DNA of 5,797 bases from Nitrososphaerales archaeon (lineage in GTDB: Archaea; Thermoproteota; Nitrososphaeria; Nitrososphaerales; UBA57). The stretch is taken from positions 1-5,797 of the forward strand of contig JAKUSK010000042.1 of the NCBI GenBank assembly GCA_022449325.1, read 5' to 3'. Positions within the stretch are counted from its first letter, which is position 1. Each line of letters starts with the position of its first letter. This document shows, piece by piece, positions 1 through 5,616 of this stretch. The notes below the pieces were generated by a model that was given only the letters and a program-made list of their open reading frames with translations, made no database searches and was not told the origin of the DNA. The position numbers and the translations under genes were made by a program.

Positions 1-568
1 TTGTGCAAGCTTTCCATTAATTAATGACCTGAAAAATAAATTCAATCATATTTATGTATCAACAGGTGCGACTCATGATTCAGAAATCGAAACCACTGCT
101 GATATACTTAGCGATCAAAACTTTTCATTTTTACATTGTGTTACAATCTATCCGACTCCAGTAGACAAACTAAATCTTAATCGAATTGATTATCTGCGTC
201 AGTTTACTGATTCTGTAGGATTTAGTGATCATACCCGTCCTATCCAACATGGAATTACCCCTGATATCGTAGCACTGTGGAAAAACGCTGATATAATTGA
301 ACGTCATTTTACTATTCTTGATTCTTCACAAACAAAAGATGGCCCTGTTTCTGTTAATCCTGAACAACTGAAAAACATTGTCGACTATTCAAAGTATAAC
401 CATGACGAACTATCTAAACTCGTAGAAAATATTCCAGACTATGATAAGATGTTGGGTTCAAAAACTCATTCTTTAAGTGAAGAAGAATTACTTAATCGAG
501 ATTATTATCGTGGGCGTTTTGCTTCTAAAATTAATGGAAAAACTATATACAACTGGGAAGAAAGTTAA
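1..568 (+). CDS. neuB: N-acetylneuraminate synthase family protein (NeuB-like), C-terminal part, SAF domain absent
   Basis: This is the 3' part of a NeuB-type synthase gene. The reading phase begins at base 2, 188 residues are visible and the stop is TAA at 566-568. The family condenses phosphoenolpyruvate with an N-acyl hexosamine (ManNAc or a 2,4-diamino sugar) in the cytoplasm, giving a nonulosonic acid. Family motifs visible, by residue of the fragment, are STGATHDSEI (20-29), LHCVTIYPTP (44-53), VGFSDHT (72-78) and IIERHFT (98-104). His77 and His102 match the two histidines that bind the metal in characterised NeuB, and Glu100 sits in the same motif. The Asn of the usual CTNIYP-type motif is Thr48. 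After MLGS (150-153) only about 35 residues remain, ending in RGRFASKINGKTIYNWEES, so there is no room for the usual C-terminal SAF (antifreeze-like) domain. The next gene begins 3 bases downstream, so the two are probably co-transcribed. The exact sugar product cannot be read from the sequence. Confidence 0.9.
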   Translation, partial: CASFPLINDLKNKFNHIYVSTGATHDSEIETTADILSDQNFSFLHCVTIYPTPVDKLNLNRIDYLRQFTDSVGFSDHTRPIQHGITPDIVALWKNADIIERHFTILDSSQTKDGPVSVNPEQLKNIVDYSKYNHDELSKLVENIPDYDKMLGSKTHSLSEEELLNRDYYRGRFASKINGKTIYNWEES

Positions 569-571
569 TTC

Positions 572-2536
572 ATGACTGATAAGCGCATTCTTGGTATTAT
601 TCCTGCTCGAGGAGGGTCAAAAACCATTCCTAGAAAAAATATTAAAAATATCCTGAATCGCCCTCTTATATCTTATACAATTGTTGAATCATTAAAATCA
701 AAAACTTTGTCTAATCTTATTGTATCTTCAGAAGACGATGAAATTATTCGTATCTCTAAATCTTATGGCGCATCTGTTCCATTTATTCGTCCTGATTCAT
801 TGGCAAAAGATGATTCATTAGCTATTGACGTTCTTACTCATGCAATACTAGAACTTGAGAAAACTGAAAATATCACTTATGACGCCGTGGTAATGTTACA
901 GCCTACAACTCCCTTACGTAATGCCGATGATATTGATCATTGTGTAACTCAATTGTTTGAATCTGATTATGATTCTGTTATCAGTGTTGTTGATGTTGGA
1001 GCTATACATCCTCATCGAATGAAAAAAATTATTAACAATGAATTAGTCGATTATGCCGATGAAACTGTAGAAAATATGCCAAGACAATCTCTTCCTCCTG
1101 TGTATATACGAAATGGGGCAATTTATGCTACTAAACGAGATATTCTAATAAATTCAAAATCACTCAAGGGAACTAAGAGCCATGCATATATTATGCCTCC
1201 TGAACGCTCACTCAATATTGACGAAAATCTTGATCTCAAATTCACTGAACTACTGATGAAAGACTTTGATTGGTCACATATTAAGGAAATTGATTCTATT
1301 TCTGTACCTTGGAAATCTTGGTATGGGAATGATTCATTAAATCTGACTTTTCCTGAATCTTGGAATATTAATATCTCTCAAATGAATGACGCATCAGCAA
1401 TCTCTGACGACGATATCTCGTATTCTATTTCCAATCCGATTAATTCCGAAACACTATCTATCCTTGCTAAACAAAAAAAATCTGTTTGCATTGCAGTTGA
1501 TGATTTAACGAAACCTACTCAGGCATTCAGAATCATTCCTTTTATCTTAGATGAACTTCGACATGCTGGACTATCTGATGAAAATATCTATTTCATTATC
1601 AGTACAGGGACTCATAGATCTCTTACTCACAATGAATTATGTAAGAAACTAGGAACAAAAATCGTTTCTAAGTATAAAATATATTGCCATAGCGCTTATC
1701 AAAACAACAAATATCTGGGAGATACATCTGCTGGAACTCCTGTATATATTGACAACTTATATCTCCAAGCAGATCTTAAGATTGGAATTGGAACTCTAAT
1801 GCCCCATCCATATGCAGGTTTTAGCGGTGGCGGAAAAATCGTATTACCTGGCCTTGCAGGCATTGAATCTATTGATGTAAATCATAAACCCGTCAATAAA
1901 TCTCTTCAAGGTAAAATTGGACAAGTTGAGGACAATAGCAGAAGAGCGGATATCGAAGAGGCAGCAAATATGGCCGGATTAGATTTTATTGTTAATACTA
2001 TTTCTAATTCTCTTGGCGATACTGCTTCTATATATTCAGGAAATCCTATTGATGTATTTAACACTGCTTCCAAGAAAGCTGTTGATGTTTATTCCACAAA
2101 TGTTCCGTACAATATGGATGTTGGAATTTTCAATGCCTTTCCTCGCGATACCTGGTTCTTACTTGCATTAAATTCACTTAACGTGTGGGGTTCTAGAGAT
2201 TCAGATAAAGAAATTGTCAGAAAAGGTGGTACCATTGTCGTAATCACATCTGCATCTGAAGGAATTGGTGAACATGGATTAGTTGGAAAAGGAATGATTC
2301 ACCATGTTCGTAGAGATAAACATGGAACCTTTGGCGGTCCACTTCAAGATCGCAATCTTGTATTCTATTGTCCTACAATCAATCAAAATTATATCTACGA
2401 TCATTATTCAGAAGATGTTAAAATTTTCAATGACTGGGATTTACTTATTCGTGAATTACAAAAACAACACGGCAAGGATACTGACGCAGTAATATTTCCT
2501 AATAGTTCTTTACAAATCGATTCAAATCTAGTTTAA
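572..2536 (+). CDS. CMP-nonulosonate cytidylyltransferase (NeuA-like) fused to a LarA-type (DUF2088) nickel-pincer racemase/epimerase domain
   Basis: This 654-residue protein has two complete domains. Residues 1 to about 235 are an acylneuraminate cytidylyltransferase, which makes a CMP-sugar and PPi from CTP and a nonulosonic acid. Its motifs are IIPARGGSKTIPRKNIK (9-25), VSSEDDEI (51-58), LQPTTPLR (109-116), IRNGAIYA (179-186) and NIDENLDL (215-222). Residues about 245-654 are a full-length LarA-like domain (about 410 residues, near the stand-alone length). They include DDLTKPT (310-316), STGTHRSLT (344-352), PHPYAGFSGGGK (411-422) and VNH (436-438), then a C-terminal part with NAFPRDTW (521-528) and ASEGIGEHG (561-569). 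By alignment to L. plantarum LarA, Asp311, His348, His412, Lys422 and His438 match Asp72, His108, His174, Lys184 (cofactor attachment) and His200 (nickel ligand). Arg75, Gln295 and Lys298 appear as Lys314, Leu531 and Asn534. The ATG lies 3 bases after the neuB stop, with only a weak GGAAG/GAAAG upstream. The domain calls are firm; the LarA substrate is unknown. Confidence 0.92.
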   Translation: MTDKRILGIIPARGGSKTIPRKNIKNILNRPLISYTIVESLKSKTLSNLIVSSEDDEIIRISKSYGASVPFIRPDSLAKDDSLAIDVLTHAILELEKTENITYDAVVMLQPTTPLRNADDIDHCVTQLFESDYDSVISVVDVGAIHPHRMKKIINNELVDYADETVENMPRQSLPPVYIRNGAIYATKRDILINSKSLKGTKSHAYIMPPERSLNIDENLDLKFTELLMKDFDWSHIKEIDSISVPWKSWYGNDSLNLTFPESWNINISQMNDASAISDDDISYSISNPINSETLSILAKQKKSVCIAVDDLTKPTQAFRIIPFILDELRHAGLSDENIYFIISTGTHRSLTHNELCKKLGTKIVSKYKIYCHSAYQNNKYLGDTSAGTPVYIDNLYLQADLKIGIGTLMPHPYAGFSGGGKIVLPGLAGIESIDVNHKPVNKSLQGKIGQVEDNSRRADIEEAANMAGLDFIVNTISNSLGDTASIYSGNPIDVFNTASKKAVDVYSTNVPYNMDVGIFNAFPRDTWFLLALNSLNVWGSRDSDKEIVRKGGTIVVITSASEGIGEHGLVGKGMIHHVRRDKHGTFGGPLQDRNLVFYCPTINQNYIYDHYSEDVKIFNDWDLLIRELQKQHGKDTDAVIFPNSSLQIDSNLV

Positions 2537-2540
2537 TTAA
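2533..2540. other. Convergent gene junction: 8-bp palindrome TTAATTAA holding both stop codons
   Basis: The TAA stop of the + strand fusion gene (2534-2536) and the TAA stop of the - strand glycosyltransferase (2533-2535 read in reverse) share one perfect palindrome, and the two coding regions overlap by 4 bases. No GC-rich hairpin is present. T-rich stretches about 20-40 bases past the + strand stop (roughly 2558-2574) could act as an archaeal oligo-T terminator for that transcript, but they lie inside the opposing gene and are not distinctive in this AT-rich DNA. Confidence 0.75.
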
Positions 2541-3645
2541 TTTGCATCTGTCCTAAATTTTCTTTGATCTTTCTCATAAATGCATCCCAACTAAACTCAT
2601 CTACCACTCTATTTCTTGCCGATATACCCATTTTCATTCTTTTCTGATTGTTATCTAACAGCTCAAATATCTTCTCTTCCCATTGATCTAAATCATCTTG
2701 TAACAAGTATCCTGTTATGTTACTGACTACAGTTTCTTTTGGTCCGCCTGTATTGAATGCAATTACGGGTTTTCCACATGCCATTGCTTCAATTGGTGCA
2801 ATTCCAAAGTGTTCTTCTTTGGGCGTATATAAAAATATACTACAATTCTTGTATGAATCCACTAATTTTGAATCTGTTACATTTGTATGAATTTCTACGT
2901 TATTGGTTAAATCTAATTCTTTAATTTTCTTATTTAATTCATCTAAATGCCATTCAAATCCTGGTTGTTTTACTCCTATGATAACTAATTTTATCTTGCT
3001 GTCTCTTTTCTTCATTTTATTAATCAATTTTATTGAGAATATAAGATTCTTATTTGGAACAATTCTATTGACCGTCAGAATAAATCTATTATCTGCCTCA
3101 TTCAATGTGAATTTATCTATATCTACTCCTGGAAAAATAATTGTACTATCTCTGTTAAATCTCTCATGAATTGCATTTTTTGTAAAATCGGAATTACATA
3201 ATATTGAATTTGTTTCTTTGAACCCTTTATTTTCTGCTCGATCTATCGGCAAATGTAATAATCTTCTGATTAAATCATTTTTTTTAACTAATAATTGTTC
3301 TGGGTGGTGACAATATATTATAGATGGTTTATATTTATCTGCCAGATAATAATTCGAACTAAACACAAACAAATCTGGCTTAAATTCACCAATTCCCGTT
3401 TTCATCATTTCCTTACTTTCTCGATACGCAGTTATTGCTCTAAATCTTCCAAAATAATCTAGATTTCCATTACTAACTATGACATTTTCTGTTCTAAATT
3501 CTTCAAAAGCCTTTTCCTTGTCGTAAATCGCAGTAAAATAAGCAACTTCATGACCTAGTTTTTTTAATGAATTTCCCATTCCTAGTACTAGTCTTTGTGC
3601 ACCTGTCTGCATAGATATATCATAATGCACTATTGCTATTTTCAT
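2533..3645 (-). CDS. GT4-family glycosyltransferase, ALG2-like (probable alpha-mannosyltransferase)
   Basis: This is a GT-B retaining glycosyltransferase of family GT4, expected to move a hexose from a nucleotide-sugar to a lipid-linked or other glycan on the cytoplasmic side of the membrane. Numbering is for the 370-residue form starting MKIAIVHYD. The N-terminal domain has the glycine loop TGAQRLVLGMG (14-24). The stretch IIYCHHPEQLLVKK (109-122), then LPIDRAE (132-138) and NSDFTKN (151-157), resembles ALG2 mannosyltransferases. The C-terminal domain has LTVNRIVPNKN (190-200) and the EX7E motif EHFGIAPIE (278-286), followed by AMACGKPVIAF. The length is typical. No signal peptide or membrane segment is seen. 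An ATG at 3651 (two residues longer) overlaps the upstream TGA, but AGAGG at 3652-3656 lies 6 bases before the ATG at 3645, so I chose 3645. Mannose as donor is inferred from ALG2 resemblance only. Confidence 0.9.
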   Translation of the reverse strand: MKIAIVHYDISMQTGAQRLVLGMGNSLKKLGHEVAYFTAIYDKEKAFEEFRTENVIVSNGNLDYFGRFRAITAYRESKEMMKTGIGEFKPDLFVFSSNYYLADKYKPSIIYCHHPEQLLVKKNDLIRRLLHLPIDRAENKGFKETNSILCNSDFTKNAIHERFNRDSTIIFPGVDIDKFTLNEADNRFILTVNRIVPNKNLIFSIKLINKMKKRDSKIKLVIIGVKQPGFEWHLDELNKKIKELDLTNNVEIHTNVTDSKLVDSYKNCSIFLYTPKEEHFGIAPIEAMACGKPVIAFNTGGPKETVVSNITGYLLQDDLDQWEEKIFELLDNNQKRMKMGISARNRVVDEFSWDAFMRKIKENLGQMQIN

Positions 3646-3647
3646 AA

Positions 3648-4547
3648 TCATCCTCTTTGTTTTCTGTATATGTTTAATAGTTTCTCAATTACCTTTTTTC
3701 TATCATGATTATCGATTATAAATTGTCTATTTTCTTCTGATTCCTTTTTTCTTTCATTTTCATCTAAAAATTCAATTACTCGCTCATTTACATTGTCTTT
3801 ATGCCTGTAATCTATGGTTACTAGTCCGCAGGCCATAGCTTCTAAGCATGTTTTACTATACGAAGATACTCCTTTTGTAAATATTCTATCGATATATATA
3901 TCATATTCTTTCAAATTTTTATGTAATTCTAGATATGAAAATGGTCTTCTGTCATGTATGTCTACTTTAATACCGTTCTTTTCCATAAGTTCAATTAAAT
4001 ATTTCGGTACTCGTTCATACCACGAATTAAATCCGATTGCTTTTAATTGCGTATTTTGCTTTACCTTTGGACAAAATCTAGTTGTATCTATTGGATTAGG
4101 TAAATATTCTGCATCTTGTCTAATTGTTTTTGCTAATCTTAACATTTCTGGGGTTGATACAATAACTGAATTTGCATATTTCAGATTTCCTTCAATAATT
4201 TTACTCCATCTTGTCAAGTCTTTACTGTTTTTTTTAAATTCTTCATCATACAATCCAAATAAATCCGTTCCATGACAATGCAATACATTGATCTCTTTCT
4301 TAATTAATCGTACAAAAAATGCATCTTGTAATGCATAATTCACATGTATTATTCCTTTTGCTTTAATCGCATTTACAAAAGGATTTATGATTTTCCCATA
4401 CATCGAATATAATGCATTTGTATTTACATTCGGACCTGCATAATTTCTTGGTAAGTATTTAACATCAATATTTACCTCTCTAAGTCCATTTGCTAATTCG
4501 TAACCTACCCAAGCTGCATCATTTAGAATTGTTACTTGATTATTCAA
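3648..4547 (-). CDS. Divergent short GT4-type glycosyltransferase
   Basis: This is a 299-residue protein with a GT-B/GT4 look. LHCHGTDLFGLYDEEF (89-104) resembles the HGSDLRG-type stretch of some GT4 enzymes. VIVSTPEML (128-136) followed by YLPNPIDTTRF (148-158) is the usual domain-linking segment, and KTCLEAMACGLVTI (232-245) is the C-terminal donor-site region. Glu236 matches the second Glu of the EX7E motif, but the position eight residues earlier is Ser228, so the first Glu is missing. It is shorter than the usual 350-400 residues, mainly in the C-terminal domain. The start is TTG: an in-frame TAA lies three codons upstream, no in-frame ATG lies nearby, and NNQVTILNDAAWVGYELANG is a natural GT N-terminus. 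Its TGA stop overlaps the first possible ATG of the next gene, so the pair is one operon. Donor and acceptor are unknown, and the family call is less certain than for its neighbour. Confidence 0.8.
   Translation of the reverse strand: MNNQVTILNDAAWVGYELANGLREVNIDVKYLPRNYAGPNVNTNALYSMYGKIINPFVNAIKAKGIIHVNYALQDAFFVRLIKKEINVLHCHGTDLFGLYDEEFKKNSKDLTRWSKIIEGNLKYANSVIVSTPEMLRLAKTIRQDAEYLPNPIDTTRFCPKVKQNTQLKAIGFNSWYERVPKYLIELMEKNGIKVDIHDRRPFSYLELHKNLKEYDIYIDRIFTKGVSSYSKTCLEAMACGLVTIDYRHKDNVNERVIEFLDENERKKESEENRQFIIDNHDRKKVIEKLLNIYRKQRG
3652..3656 (-). promoter_or_regulatory. Shine-Dalgarno sequence AGAGG deciding the start of the ALG2-like gene
   Basis: On the - strand AGAGG is followed by ATGATT and then ATG at 3645. 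The 6-base spacing suits the second ATG. The first ATG (3651) directly abuts AGAGG, which would leave no spacing. The site lies in the last codons of the upstream glycosyltransferase, which points to translation within one operon mRNA. Confidence 0.6.
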
Positions 4548-4569
4548 TATAGGTTATTTGCAGATATTC

Positions 4570-4577
4570 TTTATAAA
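4570..4577 (-). promoter_or_regulatory. TATA box (TTTATAAA) for a probable leaderless transcript
   Basis: The palindromic TTTATAAA sits in the 52-base gap after the epimerase gene. Its centre is about 26.5 bases upstream of the first base of the TTG start at 4547, which is the usual archaeal distance from TATA box to transcription start. No Shine-Dalgarno sequence precedes the TTG. This is consistent with a leaderless mRNA that begins at or next to the start codon. It is a pattern match in AT-rich DNA and has not been tested. Confidence 0.5.
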
Positions 4578-4599
4578 ATCTACCACTACTGTTATTTAT

Positions 4600-5574
4600 T
4601 TATTCTAATAATTTCTTAAACCATGAAATTGTTATATCCAAACCTTTGTCGATGGTGTATTCGGGTTTCCATTTTAACAATTTTTCTGTTTTACTACAGT
4701 CTGCTTCTAACCTTTCTAGATCTGCTGCCCTTTCTGATTCATAAACTAGTTCAGAAGAAGAACCTGATATTTCCATAATCTTCTTTGCAAGATCTAATAT
4801 GCTTGTTTGAATACCTGTTCCTATATTGAATACCTCTCCTTGCGTCTTCTCTCTTTCTTTCATTACTCTTACGTATGCTTCTACTGCGTCTTTTACATAC
4901 ATCAAATCTCTAGTCTGTTTTCCATTTCCATGAATCTTGATATTCTCATTTTTTAAAGATCTAGTTACGAATTCTGGCACTACTGCGGCATATCCTCTGT
5001 AAGAATTACTCTGATTTTCACCATATGTATTGAAATTTCTAATTACTGAAACTGGATATTTATACCATTCATGTAATACCATGCATTGTTTTTCTGCCGC
5101 TAACTTTGTTGCCGCATAGAAACTTCTAGGACGACAAGGATGATCAGTATCCATCGGAGTATATACAGGATTGCCATATACTTCTGGCGAAGATGCATAA
5201 ATTAAAAACGGTTTACTTTTAGTTTTTAATAATTCTTGACAAAGACTAAACGTTCCTTTTTCATTTGATTCAAAATATTCCATGGGTTTCTGCATTGATT
5301 CTGGAATTGATACCAATGCCGCCAGATGAATTATTGTGTCTATTCCCACCTCGTCAATTTTTTCAGCTTTTAAATCTCTGTAATCCATTTCCCAATTGAC
5401 AAATCTTTCATTAAATTTTTCCTTGTCTTTAATTATTTCAAATGGATCTACTGGAAAATCTTCTAATCTGTGTAGATTATCTACTCCGTATATTTCTGCA
5501 TCAGTTTCCTTTAATAATAAATCAATTAAATGAGAACCATAAAAACCTGAAGAACCTGTAACTAATATTTTCAT
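4600..5574 (-). CDS. NAD-dependent epimerase/dehydratase (extended SDR), nucleotide-sugar modifying
   Basis: This 324-residue extended short-chain dehydrogenase belongs to the GalE/RmlB-like group, whose members use bound NAD to epimerise or dehydrate nucleoside-diphosphate sugars in the cytoplasm. Residues 1-16 form the Rossmann start with TGSSGFYG (6-13) binding NAD, and VDN (31-33) ends the second strand. IIHLAALVSIPES (81-93), YASSPEVYG (126-134) and YAATK (153-157) give the catalytic Ser/Tyr/Lys set (Ser128 or Ser129, Tyr153, Lys157). IRNFNTYGENQ (178-188), GNGKQTRDLMYVKD (216-229) and FNIGTG (249-254) form the substrate side. The length is typical. The ATG at 5574 starts MKILVTGSSG, the expected N-terminus, and has no clear Shine-Dalgarno sequence. 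The gene lies between the PIG-L gene and the two glycosyltransferases, so it probably supplies their donor sugar. The motifs do not tell UDP-GlcNAc 4-epimerase from UDP-glucuronate epimerase or a 4,6-dehydratase. Confidence 0.9.
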   Translation of the reverse strand: MKILVTGSSGFYGSHLIDLLLKETDAEIYGVDNLHRLEDFPVDPFEIIKDKEKFNERFVNWEMDYRDLKAEKIDEVGIDTIIHLAALVSIPESMQKPMEYFESNEKGTFSLCQELLKTKSKPFLIYASSPEVYGNPVYTPMDTDHPCRPRSFYAATKLAAEKQCMVLHEWYKYPVSVIRNFNTYGENQSNSYRGYAAVVPEFVTRSLKNENIKIHGNGKQTRDLMYVKDAVEAYVRVMKEREKTQGEVFNIGTGIQTSILDLAKKIMEISGSSSELVYESERAADLERLEADCSKTEKLLKWKPEYTIDKGLDITISWFKKLLE

Positions 5575-5597
5575 TTTATTACTCTACTTCTTTATAC

Positions 5598-5605
5598 ATA
5601 ATAAA
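5598..5605 (-). promoter_or_regulatory. Possible TATA-like box (TTTATTAT) upstream of the epimerase gene
   Basis: TTTATTAT on the - strand is centred about 27.5 bases before the epimerase ATG at 5574, nearly the same spacing as the clearer TTTATAAA before the TTG-started gene. It lies in the 42-base gap after the PIG-L stop codon. A second AT-rich match (TATAAA, 5591-5596) is too close to the start for a leaderless transcript. The gene may instead be read through from the deacetylase. Confidence 0.3.
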
Positions 5606-5616
5606 TTCTTTTCTAA

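Noticed and set aside
1270..1320. Possible sequencing error or frameshift joining two separate genes (cytidylyltransferase and LarA)
   Set aside because: The frame runs without a break through the linker (residues about 231-250). There is no stop, and no separate start with a ribosome binding site appears before the LarA domain, so I treat the fusion as real.
1989..2492. Two short + strand open frames (1989-2171 and 2304-2492)
   Set aside because: Both sit inside the LarA domain in another frame, where the main frame carries conserved family motifs. Neither has a ribosome binding site or a recognisable product.
2556..2580. Intrinsic terminator for the + strand operon
   Set aside because: There are T-rich runs but no hairpin, and similar runs occur throughout this AT-rich coding DNA. 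It is mentioned in the junction entry but is not strong enough for its own feature.
2903..3169. An 88-codon open frame on the + strand
   Set aside because: It is antisense to the ALG2-like glycosyltransferase. Its hydrophobic, Leu/Ile/Phe-rich translation comes from Lys/Asn/Glu-rich codons on the coding strand, not from a real membrane protein.
3814..4275. A 153-codon open frame on the + strand
   Set aside because: It lies wholly antisense to the short glycosyltransferase, whose protein shows GT motifs in the same DNA. The + strand translation has no recognisable domain and a composition typical of an antisense shadow.
5575..5616. Short gene or riboswitch between the PIG-L and epimerase genes
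   Set aside because: The gap is only 42 bases of AT-rich DNA with no stem-loop of note. At most it holds a TATA-like promoter element.
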